Positions 17,139 to 27,100 of a stretch of 64,000 nt of DNA are shown piece after piece (position 1 is the first letter of the stretch; each line of letters begins with the position of its first letter). A model generated the notes under the pieces. The model saw only the letters and a list, made by a program, of their open reading frames with translations. It did no database searches and had not been told where the DNA came from. Both the position numbers and the translations under genes were made by a program. Source of the stretch: Ardenticatenales bacterium (lineage in GTDB: Bacteria > Chloroflexota > Anaerolineae > Epilineales > Epilineaceae); assembly GCA_020853525.1 (NCBI GenBank), contig JADYYS010000030.1, positions 62,001 through 126,000 of the forward strand. Reading direction: 5' to 3'.

Positions 17139-18295
17139 CGGCGGCCGCCGGTCAACGGCGGCGGGCCGAGCGCGTGTCGGACGATCCGGTCGACGTCCTC
17201 GATCGTCCGCGCCTCCGGGTCCGATCGTGTCGGAGCGTCGGTCGAACGGGCCGCCGACGTGATGTGCATCGCCCCACCGGCGCGATCGGCGCCGGTGACG
17301 ATGACGATCGCGGTTCGGATGCCCGACTCGGCCGCCGCCCGGCGCGCCGCCGCCAGTGCGGCTGCCGCCTCGAGCGCCGCGTGGACCCCATGCGCGCGCA
17401 GGAGCTCGTCCGCCGCCTCGGCTTCGTCGTCCGTGATCCACCAGCCGCCGCCATGCGTGCCGCGGATGAATCGCTGCGCCTCGCCGAGCCGTCGCGTCTT
17501 TCGCGCACCGAGTGCGCCGACGCGGCCGGGCTGCAATGCGGACGCGGCCGGCCGCGAATCAAATGGCGCCGCCACCGATCCGCCGACGCCCTGTACGGCG
17601 TGCAGGCACGGCGTGGGCACCGCACGTTCGAATCCGGCGACCTCTCGCCGGTCGAAGGCACGGCCGATGCCGACGAACGACGCAGCGCTGGAGACGAACG
17701 TGAACAGCGCCTCGGGCATGGTTGCCGGCGCAACGGCCTGATCACGCAAGTCGGACAGGATCTCCCAGCCGAGGGTCAGAAAGCCCTCCACCGCCGCAGG
17801 GTCGGTCGACGGCCTCAGGTTCGGGACGCTCCGCGCAACGCACCATGCCTCGCACAGCGTGAGGGCGTTCGGACTCATGACCACCACCGCGCCGTTCGCA
17901 CGCACGGCTCGCACTTTGCCGGGGTCCGTGCCGGGCGCCACGAAGGCGACGACGCCGAGTCCCGCCGCCCGCCCGTACGCCGCCGCGGCGATCGCCGCGT
18001 TGCCCGACGACGAGAGCGCCACGTGGCGGAGCGCACACCCGCCGGCGGCTGCAGCGGCGATGGCAGCCGACACCTGGAATGCCATGCCGCGGTCCTTGTG
18101 CGAGCCCGTCGGGTTCCGGTCCTCGCGTTTGAGCCAGAGGCTCGTCAGACCGAGCGCAACGGCAAGTTGCGGCGCCGGCTCCAGCGGGGTATCCCCCTCG
18201 CCGAGCGAGATGCGGTACGGTGGATCGATCCGCGGCTCGAAGGCGTCGGCATAGCGCCAGATGCCGGCAGCCGGCGCCTCGGAGCGCACCGTCAT
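17135..18295 (-). CDS. Threonine-synthase-like PLP enzyme (fold type II)
   Basis: A 386-residue protein. LGEGDTPLEP, LWLKREDRNPTGSHKDRGM with the PLP lysine, and SSSGNAAIAAAAYG are the threonine synthase blocks. The later phosphate-binding turn, usually Gly-rich, reads VSSAASFVGIGRAF and is degenerate, so the reaction may differ from threonine formation from O-phosphohomoserine. No hom or thrB is nearby. The start at ATG 18295 is 35 bases after the LysW-like stop; its stop overlaps the ATP-grasp start (ATGA). Context (LysW-like, ATP-grasp) suggests a PLP beta/gamma-replacement or elimination step on an amino acid, possibly carrier-bound. Ordinary threonine synthase in a mixed operon is the alternative. 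Confidence 0.75.
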   Translation of the reverse strand: MTVRSEAPAAGIWRYADAFEPRIDPPYRISLGEGDTPLEPAPQLAVALGLTSLWLKREDRNPTGSHKDRGMAFQVSAAIAAAAAGGCALRHVALSSSGNAAIAAAAYGRAAGLGVVAFVAPGTDPGKVRAVRANGAVVVMSPNALTLCEAWCVARSVPNLRPSTDPAAVEGFLTLGWEILSDLRDQAVAPATMPEALFTFVSSAASFVGIGRAFDRREVAGFERAVPTPCLHAVQGVGGSVAAPFDSRPAASALQPGRVGALGARKTRRLGEAQRFIRGTHGGGWWITDDEAEAADELLRAHGVHAALEAAAALAAARRAAAESGIRTAIVIVTGADRAGGAMHITSAARSTDAPTRSDPEARTIEDVDRIVRHALGPPPLTGGRR

Positions 18296-18330
18296 CGCGT
18301 CCACGCTGCGCTGCGCGACCGGCGGCGAGC

Positions 18331-18492
18331 CTACTTCTCTTCCTCTTCGAAGAACTCGAGGAGGATCGGGGCGAGGCTGATCACCTCGATCTCCGCTCCG
18401 CAATGCGCGCAAACGAGGATCTCGCCGACGACGACCCCTTCCGGCGTCGGCACATCGATTCCACAGGCGGGGCAGGCTGCGACTTCATCCAT
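18331..18492 (-). CDS. LysW-like amino-group carrier protein
   Basis: A 53-residue acidic protein matching LysW in length and layout: a CPACG pair near residue 8, EGVVVGEILVC, a second CAHCG pair, then EIEVISL. LysW (AmCP) protects the amino group of aminoadipate or glutamate on its C-terminal glutamate in lysine/arginine and some natural-product pathways. True LysW ends in EDWGE or EDWGF; this protein ends FFEEEEK, so the terminal acceptor glutamate is not last. It could still carry a substrate on a nearby glutamate, could be trimmed, or could simply be a zinc-ribbon partner. ATG 18492 has a GGAG about 11 bases upstream. No lysX, lysZ, lysY or lysJ homologue is visible in this window apart from the ATP-grasp gene at 15.6-17.1 kb. 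Confidence 0.7.
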   Translation of the reverse strand: MDEVAACPACGIDVPTPEGVVVGEILVCAHCGAEIEVISLAPILLEFFEEEEK

Positions 18493-18621
18493 CGGAAGGT
18501 AGCTCCAGGCTTGGCGGGTGCGATCGACCGGCATGATAGCCGGGTCGCGTTCGTTCGGCGGAACGCGGACTCTCAACCGGTCCTCACAGCGGGTCTCTCA
18601 GGCGGCCTCGCATGCGACATC

Positions 18622-20220
18622 TCAACCGGCCTCTCCATCGGCTTCCTCTGTCGTGTGCTCGAAGGACGGATCGGCCGCGGTCACGGTCCTGAGCAACTGG
18701 CGGAAGCCGACCTCGGCACCGCCGTCGACGTAGTGGCGGCGGAAGAAGTACGGGCAGGCTGGCGATAGCAGCACGATGTCGCCCGCCACGGCACCTGCTG
18801 CCGCGGCGGCAACGGCGTCCGGGAGCCGGTCGAAGCGGTCGACGACCGGGCCGTCGCCTGCCGTCCCGGACCCAGCCTCGCCGGCCCTTTCGACCTCAGA
18901 GGCGATCCGCTCGCCGCCGGGTCCCGGCAGGACGATCAAGCGACGGACGCGGCGTCGGATCCATGCGACGAGCGGTTGCACGTCGAGGCCTTTGTCGTCG
19001 CCGCCGATGAGGAGCACGACCGGCGGCGGGTCCGGCGACGCCTCGTCCGCGCCGTGTGTCAGGGCCTCGAGCGCGGCGATCGTGGCCTGGGGCGTCGTCG
19101 CGTTCAGGTCGTCGTAGTAGCGTACTCCGCCCGCGCTCCAGACGAGCTGCGTGCGATGCCGCAGTCCGCGGAACGTCGCGAGCGCCGCGTCGATGTCGTC
19201 CGGGCTGGCCCCGGCCAGAAGCGCGGCGGCGGATGCAGCGAGGGCATTCTCGACATTGTGTGCGCCTGGGAGCGTGAACGAGGCGAGCGTGGCCACGCGC
19301 TCCGTGGGCCCGCCGGACGTTCGACGCACGTGGATCAGCCCGCCCGCACTCCAGACGCCCAGGTCCACCGGACCGCGGCGGCTGTACCAGAAGACAGGCG
19401 CTGCGAGCCCGTCCCCCATCGCGGACGTGAGCGCATTGTCGGCGTTTAGCACCGCCCAGCCGCGGCGGTCGATACCGGCGACGAGCTTGCGCTTCGTGCG
19501 GGCGTAGGCAGCCAGGTCGCCGCCATGTTCGTCGAGGTGATTGGGCAGGACGTTCGTGACGACGCCGATCCACGGATGGGGTTCGAGGTCGATCAGGTGG
19601 CGGTTGCTGACCTCGAGCACGAGCCGATCCGACGGCTGCATGTCCGCGAGCACATCGAGCACCTGGACGCTGCGGCGCTCGTTGCCGGCGTAGAACACCC
19701 GTCCGGGCATCTGGCGGAGGATGTGTTCGATCAGGCGGCTCGTCGTCGACTTGCCGTTGCTGCCCGTCACGGCGATGATGCGCGCTTTGGACAGCCCGAA
19801 GTAGAGGTCCATCAGGCCATAGAACGGAACGCCGCGGGCGCGAAGCGCACCAAGCGCCGACAGGTTGCGCGCGTACAGGTACCAGGCCTGCGGCGCGAAC
19901 ACCACGTCCGCGTCGGCAACGTCCGCCAAATAGTCGTCCGCCAGATGCCACCGGGCATCGATCGACCGGAGCGCAAGCCATGCGGCAGCGCGCGCCGGTG
20001 CCGCATGGCCCACGTGTTGGCGCTTGAACTCGGCCTCGATCGCGCCCTCGCCGGCCAGGTCGTGAAGCGTCAGCCGTCCGACGCCGGCCGCGGCCAGAAA
20101 GCGGGCGATCGCCGCGCCTTCCGTTCCGGCGACGCCGACGACGTGCACGCGCTTGGTCCGCCATGCGTCGACTTGATGCCAATCGACGGCGGGGCGCGTC
20201 CGCTCGGCCGGAGGGGTCAC
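18622..20220 (-). CDS. MurD-like Mur ligase family protein
   Basis: A 532-residue Mur ligase. The N-terminal Rossmann-like region (VHVVGVAGTEGAAIARFLAAAGV) resembles MurD; the ATP-binding loop is AVTGSNGKSTTSRLI, followed by VLEVSNRHL, NVLPNHLDEHG and a C-terminal domain with YYDDLNATTPQATIAAL, LLIGGDDKGLD and LLSPACPYFF. MurD adds D-Glu to UDP-MurNAc-L-Ala; here the usual SPACASFD ending is replaced by SPACPYFF and the gene is outside any division/cell-wall (dcw) cluster, so a paralogous role is possible. GTG 20220 overlaps the NlpC/P60 stop (GTGA). A 129-base gap then precedes the LysW-like gene. Confidence 0.8.
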   Translation of the reverse strand: MTPPAERTRPAVDWHQVDAWRTKRVHVVGVAGTEGAAIARFLAAAGVGRLTLHDLAGEGAIEAEFKRQHVGHAAPARAAAWLALRSIDARWHLADDYLADVADADVVFAPQAWYLYARNLSALGALRARGVPFYGLMDLYFGLSKARIIAVTGSNGKSTTSRLIEHILRQMPGRVFYAGNERRSVQVLDVLADMQPSDRLVLEVSNRHLIDLEPHPWIGVVTNVLPNHLDEHGGDLAAYARTKRKLVAGIDRRGWAVLNADNALTSAMGDGLAAPVFWYSRRGPVDLGVWSAGGLIHVRRTSGGPTERVATLASFTLPGAHNVENALAASAAALLAGASPDDIDAALATFRGLRHRTQLVWSAGGVRYYDDLNATTPQATIAALEALTHGADEASPDPPPVVLLIGGDDKGLDVQPLVAWIRRRVRRLIVLPGPGGERIASEVERAGEAGSGTAGDGPVVDRFDRLPDAVAAAAAGAVAGDIVLLSPACPYFFRRHYVDGGAEVGFRQLLRTVTAADPSFEHTTEEADGEAG

Positions 20221-21197
20221 GCGCCGCCTCGATAGCCGGGCGGAAACCGGCGCGCCGCGCGGAACGCATAGCGCGTCAGGAGGCCGGCCAACGTCTCGAC
20301 GGTCACGACGCCGTGGTCGAGACAGGCGTGCGCCACGGCGGCGGCACCCGACGGTCCCAGCACGAGCACGACATGACTCGTTCCCCGCTCGATGTGGGTC
20401 ACGTGGACGACGTCGCCCGCCCCGACATCGTCCAGCGCCACCCGGACGCCGAAGCGGGCCTGGTCGGTCGAGTGGCGTGGCAGTCCGAGGCCGGTCGCCG
20501 CCTTGACGACGTGCTGCACGAACGCCGAACAGTCGATTCCGCTCGTCGACCGGCCGCCGAGGACGTACGGCACGCCGAGCCAGGGACGAACCGCCTCGGA
20601 CCATGCGCCCGGCGACACCGCTTGCGCCGTCCCGGCCCAGCCCGCCCGCCATGCCGTCACCGACGCGGGCGCATGCTGCGGGACCAGCGCTGCGACGTCC
20701 GCCGTCGCAACCCAGCCGACGGTCCGGTCGGCCAGCTCGACCACGCTGTGATCGCCGACCTGCGTCAACCGGCGAGCCGGCGGATCACTCGGGAGAAGTT
20801 CGGAAGATAACGCGCCGGCGGCGGTAGCGCGCACGGCGACCGGTCGGCTCGTCACGCCGCGCAGCCAGCCGTCGCTCTCGGCGCGTTCGGTCAGGGCGAT
20901 GACGGCGTTCGACAGCCGAGCCGGGTCAAGCCCGGCCGCGGTCAGCTGCCCGCCGACGCTTCGCACGAGCGCGTCTCGCTGTGCCGGCACGAGGACCGTG
21001 CCCGCGAGCACCGGGGTTCCGTCCGCCTGCCGGGCAACGCGCACGTCGGCAACGACGTGGCCGTAGCGGGCGCGCCATGCCTCGAGCACGGCGACGAGCG
21101 CCCGCTCGGCGGCGGCGGTCACGGCGGCGACCATCGCGGCGTCGCTCGATGGGCCATCGTCGGGCGGACGCGGGTCCGTCAGCGTTGTTTCGGGCAC
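20217..21197 (-). CDS. NlpC/P60 family hydrolase with SH3-like domain
   Basis: About 326 residues. The middle region has an SH3b-like beta segment ([16 protein letters not shown]), and the C-terminal ~130 residues are NlpC/P60: [18 protein letters not shown] with the catalytic cysteine and a histidine in [10 protein letters not shown]. Such enzymes cut peptide stems of peptidoglycan, usually outside the cell; no clear signal peptide is seen, so location is uncertain. The start is chosen at GTG 21197 because the promoter at 21222-21251 covers the upstream in-frame TTG; ATG 21134 is an alternative. It is the first gene of the minus-strand run and overlaps the MurD-like gene by GTGA. Confidence 0.82.
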   Translation of the reverse strand: MPETTLTDPRPPDDGPSSDAAMVAAVTAAAERALVAVLEAWRARYGHVVADVRVARQADGTPVLAGTVLVPAQRDALVRSVGGQLTAAGLDPARLSNAVIALTERAESDGWLRGVTSRPVAVRATAAGALSSELLPSDPPARRLTQVGDHSVVELADRTVGWVATADVAALVPQHAPASVTAWRAGWAGTAQAVSPGAWSEAVRPWLGVPYVLGGRSTSGIDCSAFVQHVVKAATGLGLPRHSTDQARFGVRVALDDVGAGDVVHVTHIERGTSHVVLVLGPSGAAAVAHACLDHGVVTVETLAGLLTRYAFRAARRFPPGYRGGA

Positions 21198-21221
21198 GGG
21201 GATGCTGCAGGCATGGTAAGG

Positions 21222-21251
21222 ATCGTATCCGAACGGGCGGCGATCGGCCAA
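21222..21251 (-). promoter_or_regulatory. Promoter of the NlpC-to-DUF2723 run
   Basis: On the minus strand, TTGGCC (21251-21246), 18-base spacer, TACGAT (21227-21222). It matches the TTGGCC-18 arrangement before tRNA-Glu and def, and is back to back with the acnA -10. Confidence 0.5.
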
Positions 21252-21273
21252 GCAGCAAGTGGCATAAGCGGCA

Positions 21274-21282
21274 TGCTAGAAT
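21274..21282 (+). promoter_or_regulatory. Extended -10 of acnA
   Basis: TGCTAGAAT: an extended -10 (TG-N-TAGAAT) about 75 bases before ATG 21356. The 10-mer GCTAGAATCG is identical to that before tRNA-Glu. A run of eight C follows at 21291-21298 in the leader. Confidence 0.5.
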
Positions 21283-21355
21283 CGCTGGCACCCCCCCCGT
21301 CGTGTGTGATGCCGGCGGGTACGACAGGTCCGCGAGACCGCCAGGAGTGGCCGCC

Positions 21356-24151
21356 ATGTCCGTCAGAGACGCCTTCGGCACCCGTGATGTCCTTCAGACG
21401 GCCGACGGCCCGGTTGGCTACCACCGCCTGGCGGCGCTCGTCGATCGGGGCCTGCCCGATCCGTCGCGGCTGCCCCTGTCCATCCGGGTCATGCTCGAGG
21501 CGGCGCTGCGCAACCTGGACGACTTCGCCGTCACGGAAGCGCACGTCGCGTCCATCGCCGGCTGGCGGGCCGACGCCCAGTCGCCGGACGAGGTGCCGTT
21601 CGTCCCGGCTCGCGTGATCCTGCAGGACTTCACGGGCGTACCGGCCGTCGTCGACCTGGCGGCGATGCGGGATGCCGTGGCGCGGCTGGGCGGCGACCCG
21701 CAGCAGATCAACCCCCGGGTGAACGTCGACCTTGTCATCGACCACTCCGTCCAGGTCGACGCGTTCGGTTCGCTGGCGTCGCTCCTGATCAATGCCGACC
21801 TCGAGTTCGAACGGAACAAGGAACGCTACGCCTTTCTGCGCTGGGGACAGCAAGCGTTCGAGCGCTTCAAGGTGGTGCCGCCGGCCAGCGGGATCGTCCA
21901 CCAGGTGAACCTTGAGTTCCTGGCGACCGTCGTGGCGCGATCCGCGGCGGACGGCGCCGCGATGGCGTACCCGGACACGCTCGTCGGCACGGACTCGCAC
22001 ACGACGATGATCAACGGCCTCGGCGTGCTCGGCTGGGGCGTCGGCGGGATCGAAGCCGAGGCCGTCATGCTCGGACAGCCGCTGTACATGGTTCTGCCGG
22101 AGGTCGTCGGATTCGAGCTGCAGGGCGCCCTGCCGGAGGGCGCGACCGCGACCGACCTCGTGCTGCGCGTCACGGAGATGCTCCGCGCGCACGGCGTCGT
22201 CGGGAAGTTCGTGGAGTACTTCGGCGACGGCCTTTCGCGGCTCTCGCTGCCCGACCGCGCGACGCTGGCGAACATGGCGCCCGAATACGGCGCCACGTGC
22301 GGCTTCTTCCCCGTCGATGCCGAGTGTCTGGACTTTCTGCGCCGCACGAACCGGGCCGCGTCGGTCGACCTCGTGGAGCGCTACACCAAGGCACAGGGAC
22401 TGTTTCGCGAGGACGGAATGCCGCCGCCGGCGTTCAGCGCGTCGTTGCGGCTGGACATGGGCACCGTCGAGCCGAGTCTTGCCGGGCCGAAGCGGCCGCA
22501 AGACCGCGTGAGCCTGGCAAATGCCAAGCGGGCATTCTGGCGCGCGATGGACACGTCGTACGGCAAGCCGCCGCCGTCCGCAGCCACGGTCGGCGAGCCC
22601 GTGGCGCGGTGGCTGGACGAGGGCGGCGCGCTGCGCGAGCCGGTGCGGACGGCGGAACGCCTCGACTTGTTCGCCGGATCGCGGGCCGGCATCGCCCTCG
22701 CCGATGCGGCGTGCTCCCTGACGCACGGCTCCGTCGTCATCGCCGCGATCACGTCCTGTACGAACACCTCGAACCCGTCCGTCATGGTCGGCGCCGGCCT
22801 CGTGGCGCGCAAGGCCGTCGAGCGGGGGCTCACGCGGCGGCCGTGGGTGAAGACGAGCATGGCGCCCGGCTCGAAGGTGGTGACGCGCTACCTGGACGCC
22901 TCCGGCCTGACGCCCTACCTCGAAGCGCTCGGCTTTCACACCGTCGGTTACGGTTGCACTTCATGCATCGGCAACAGCGGGCCGTTGCCGGCGCCGGTCG
23001 AGGCCGCGATCCGTGAGAACGACCTCGTGGCGGTGGCCGTGCTGAGCGGCAACCGGAACTTCGAAGGTCGTGTCCACCCGCTGACCCGAGCGAACTACCT
23101 CGCCAGCCCGCCGCTCGTCGTGGCGTACGCCATCGCCGGCACGATGGACATCGATTTCGCCAGCGAGCCGATCGGCTTCGACCCGGGCGGCACGCCTGTG
23201 TATCTTTCCGACATCTGGCCGACCCAGGCCGAGATCGCCGCCGCCGTGCGCCGCAGCCTGACACCGGCGATGTTCGCCGAGGAGTACGGCCACATCTACG
23301 ACGGCAACCCGCAATGGAACGCCGTGCCGGTGGGCAGCGGCGCGCGATACGCCTGGGACGAAAGCTCCACCTACATTCGCGAACCGAGCTTCTTCCAGGG
23401 CCTGTCGATCGAGCCCCCGCCCGTCCAGCCGATTCGCGGCGCGCGCGCCCTGGCCGCGCTCGGCGACTCGATCACGACCGATCACATCTCGCCCGCCGGG
23501 AGCATCCCGCCGAGCACGCCGGCCGGCGCCTACCTCATGGACTGGGACATCGAGCCGCGCGACTTCAACAGCTACGGCAGCCGGCGCGGCAACCACGAGG
23601 TGATGGTCCGCGGTACATTCGCCAACATTCGGCTGCGCAACGAGATGGCGCCGGGTACCGAGGGCGGTTTCACGACCCACCAGCCGTCCGGAGACGCGAT
23701 GTCCATTTTCGACGCCAGCCAGCGCTACCAGGCCGACGGCGTGCCGCTGCTCATTCTGGCCGGCGCCGAGTACGGCACGGGCTCGAGTCGTGACTGGGCC
23801 GCCAAGGGCACGCTGCTGCTGGGTGTGCGCGCCGTGATCGCCAAGAGTTACGAGCGGATCCATCGCTCGAACCTGGTGGGGATGGGCATTCTGCCGCTGC
23901 AATTCACCGCCGGACAGGGCTGGACGGAGCTCGGCCTGACCGGCCGCGAGACGTTCGACGTGCCGCTGCCGGCCGACGTCGTGCCGGGTCAGCCGATCGA
24001 CGTCACGGCGGTGGACGCGGACGGACGGACGGTGCGGTTCACGGTGCACGCGCGCCTCGACAGCCCGGTCGACATCCGGTACTGGCGCAACGGCGGGATC
24101 CTGCAGACGGTGCTGCGGGACATGCTGACGGCGGAGCGCGCGTCGTCGTAG
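21356..24151 (+). CDS. acnA: Aconitate hydratase A
   Basis: A 931-residue IRP1/AcnA-type aconitase converting citrate to isocitrate through cis-aconitate in the TCA cycle. The [4Fe-4S] ligands are Cys468 ([11 protein letters not shown]) and Cys534/Cys537 ([13 protein letters not shown]), with the same spacing as E. coli Acn[21 protein letters not shown] and the C-terminal swivel domain ([19 protein letters not shown]) are present. Length is slightly above the family norm. ATG 21356 has AGGAG eight bases upstream and an extended -10 promoter. It is divergent from the NlpC/P60 run and is followed after 31 bases by a secreted glycosidase gene that may be cotranscribed. Confidence 0.97.
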   Translation: MSVRDAFGTRDVLQTADGPVGYHRLAALVDRGLPDPSRLPLSIRVMLEAALRNLDDFAVTEAHVASIAGWRADAQSPDEVPFVPARVILQDFTGVPAVVDLAAMRDAVARLGGDPQQINPRVNVDLVIDHSVQVDAFGSLASLLINADLEFERNKERYAFLRWGQQAFERFKVVPPASGIVHQVNLEFLATVVARSAADGAAMAYPDTLVGTDSHTTMINGLGVLGWGVGGIEAEAVMLGQPLYMVLPEVVGFELQGALPEGATATDLVLRVTEMLRAHGVVGKFVEYFGDGLSRLSLPDRATLANMAPEYGATCGFFPVDAECLDFLRRTNRAASVDLVERYTKAQGLFREDGMPPPAFSASLRLDMGTVEPSLAGPKRPQDRVSLANAKRAFWRAMDTSYGKPPPSAATVGEPVARWLDEGGALREPVRTAERLDLFAGSRAGIALADAACSLTHGSVVIAAITSCTNTSNPSVMVGAGLVARKAVERGLTRRPWVKTSMAPGSKVVTRYLDASGLTPYLEALGFHTVGYGCTSCIGNSGPLPAPVEAAIRENDLVAVAVLSGNRNFEGRVHPLTRANYLASPPLVVAYAIAGTMDIDFASEPIGFDPGGTPVYLSDIWPTQAEIAAAVRRSLTPAMFAEEYGHIYDGNPQWNAVPVGSGARYAWDESSTYIREPSFFQGLSIEPPPVQPIRGARALAALGDSITTDHISPAGSIPPSTPAGAYLMDWDIEPRDFNSYGSRRGNHEVMVRGTFANIRLRNEMAPGTEGGFTTHQPSGDAMSIFDASQRYQADGVPLLILAGAEYGTGSSRDWAAKGTLLLGVRAVIAKSYERIHRSNLVGMGILPLQFTAGQGWTELGLTGRETFDVPLPADVVPGQPIDVTAVDADGRTVRFTVHARLDSPVDIRYWRNGGILQTVLRDMLTAERASS

Positions 24152-24182
24152 GCGATGCCGCAGGACAGCGAGGACGTGCCGT

Positions 24183-27100
24183 GTGATCGGGAAGACAGGG
24201 TGGCCGGGCCTTGCGGCGTGGGCGGCGGCCATCGGCGGCGCCCTCGTGGTCGGTGCCGCCGGCCATCGGGATCGCCTGCCGTTGGATCCGCGGGCGAACG
24301 CCCAGGCGCCGGCGGCGGCGGCGAGCATCTGGATCGAGGGTGAGGCGGCGGAGTCGACGTCGTTCAACGGGCATCCCTGGTACTGCTGCGACGGCGTGCG
24401 CGCCGACCTCCTCTCGCCGGGCGTGCCGGGCACCGCAGCAGGCGCGTGGCTGTCGCATTACGTGAACGACGACGACCGCGAAGTCACGGCGACGTATCGG
24501 TTCGAGGCCGCCGCCGGCGGACGGCGCGTGCTGTGGCTGCGCGCGAGCGTCTATCAGGTTCGAAGCTGGTGGCGGTTGGACAACGGACCGGCGCTGGAGG
24601 TCGACCTGGCAGCCGAGGCGCGCGAGCGACTCAACCTCGTCGCGCCGGCGATCGATATCCGCTTCCTGGCGTGGGTTCGTGCCGGCGTGGTCGACATGGC
24701 GGCCGGAGAGCACCGCCTGACGGTCGGCCTGGCCGGCCACCCGGCCCGGCGGGGCGGGCGCGAGGTGCACGGCGGGCTCGATGCCCTCGTTCTCGTGCCG
24801 GAGGGCGAGGCTTGGGCGCCGACCGGCGCGCTTCGTCCGCCCGATCCGGGCCGGCCGGAACCGGTGCCCGCGGCCGGCGACTGGTTCCCGCTCGTTCCGA
24901 TCGAAGACCCGTTCTCGGCCGAGAGCGAGACGGACCTGTCGTCCATGCTCGACCGCCCGGCGGGCGCACACGGGCCGGTGCGCGCCGTCGGCGACGATCT
25001 GGTGTTCGCCGACGGCACCCCGGTCCGCTTCTGGGGCGTCAACGCACTGCCGCTGGCGACGGCGGACAAGATGGCGCGCCAGGCGCGTTACTATGCCAAG
25101 CACGGCGTGAATCTGGTGCGGATCCATCCCGTCGAGAGCATCATCGGCGTGCTGCGCCGCGCCCCGGACGGCCGGCGCTTCCTCGACCCGGCCGGTCTTG
25201 AGCGGCTGGACCGGTGGTTCGCCGCCCTCAAGGACGCCGGCATCTACGTCAGCTGGTCGCCCTTCTACCCCCACGTGATCACGAGCGACGACGGTTACCC
25301 GGCCGAGTCGTACGCAGAGCTGCCCGACGCGAACGCATGGAACCTCCCGCCAGGCACGTCGGGCAAGAGCTCCAGTGGTTATGTCAACTACATCCCTGCC
25401 CTTCAGGAAGCCGAATGGACGTGGCTGGCGTCGTTGCTGGAGCATCGGAACCCGTACACCGGCCTTCGTTATGTCGAAGACCCGGCCCTGGCGATCATCG
25501 AGGTCCACAACGAGGACAGCATCTTCTGGCACGCCCCCTTGAACGATCTCGAGGCCGGCCGCGCCGGGCCGCGCCATACGGCGGAACTGCAACGGCAGTG
25601 GCAGTCGTGGGTCCGCACGCACTATGCCAGCGACAGCGCGCTGCGCGCCGCGTGGGGACCGGTCGGCCGGGGCAGCAGGGCGGACGACGCGCGGGACAAC
25701 CCTCGTCTGGGTATCTACGGTGCCTGGGAGATGCAGGCGAACGGTCCGTCCCGCAACAGTGCCGAGTCGAAGCGGATGGGCGACTTCATCCGCTTCCTCG
25801 CCGAGACGCAGCGCGGCTACTTCGAACGCCGCCGCGATGCGCTGCGCGCGCACGGTTATGAAGGACTGACGATCTCGACCGCCTGGCAGGCCGGCGGCCC
25901 GGCCGCCCATCTGGCCAACCTCTGGACGGACGACGCGATGGACGTCATCGACCGCCACGCCTACTTCGGCGGGGGCGAGGGCGGGCATCAGGTCCGCACC
26001 GGCGATGTGAACGCCGCCTCCCACCTCGGCACGCTCGACGGCGGCATCCTGGCGCGCGGCTACGAGCAGGTCGAGGGCAAGCCGTTCATGCTCAGCGAGT
26101 GGACGCAGTCGCCGCCGAACGAGTGGAAGGCCGAAATCGCGCCCCTCGTGGCATTCTACGGCTTCGGCCTCGGCGGCTGGGATGCCAGCACGCACTTCTC
26201 GGCCGGCCGCGCCGACCTGGGAGGAGGCTGGCCGGACGAGGACAGCTATGTCACCGAGACGCCGAGCTACATCGGCCAGTTCCCGGCCCTCGCCCGCGCC
26301 GTGCACCGGGGCGACTTCACGAAGGGACCGCTGATCGCGGCCCGCCGCGTGGCGACGGACGACGCGTTCCTCGGACTCGACGCCCTGTCGCAAGGCGCGC
26401 CGAGCGGCGGCTGGGGCGGCGGCGGCGGACCGCTCGCGCTGCCGATGGGGGCACAGCTGATGGGCCGCGTGACGGTGAAGGTCGGCGACGGCCACGCTCC
26501 GAGCACGCTCGGCGACGTCACTGCCCTCGTCGACCCGGTGCGCGAGATCGTCCATAGCGCCACGGGTGAGTTGGCGTGGCACGTCGCGGACAGCGTCGTC
26601 GTGGCGGACAGCGAGCGGACGCAGGCCGTCATCGGGTTCGCGGCGAACACGGCATACACGACGGGCGCGTTCGAGGTCGCAATCGGCGAGACGCCGTTCG
26701 CCAGCCTCATTTTGACGAGCCTGGACGATGCGCCGCTCGCGGTCAGCCGCCGCGTGCTGGTGACCGCCCTGGCGCGGGATCGCCAGACCGGGGCGCGATA
26801 CAGCGCGAATCGGCGGTTTCTCGAGGCCGTCGGCGGTCCGCCGCTGCTCATGGAGCCCGTGCAGGCGCGCATCCGGCTCCGGTCCGGCACGATCCGGTCG
26901 GCGCGCGCGCTGCGGCCGGATGGCGTGCCTGTCGGCGGGCAGGTCGACCACGACGCGCAGTCCGTCCGGATCGACGGGCGAAGCGCGACCTACCTCTACG
27001 TGCTCGAGATCGAGCGGGACGGCGTCGTTGCGCCCAGTCCGACAGCGACGGCCAGAGGCGAGGCGACCTCTTCGGCGACGCCGTCGCCCGCCGCGCCGTC

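Noticed and set aside
21198-21251. TTG start for the NlpC/P60 gene
   Set aside because: The TTG is part of the probable -35 box of the gene's own promoter.
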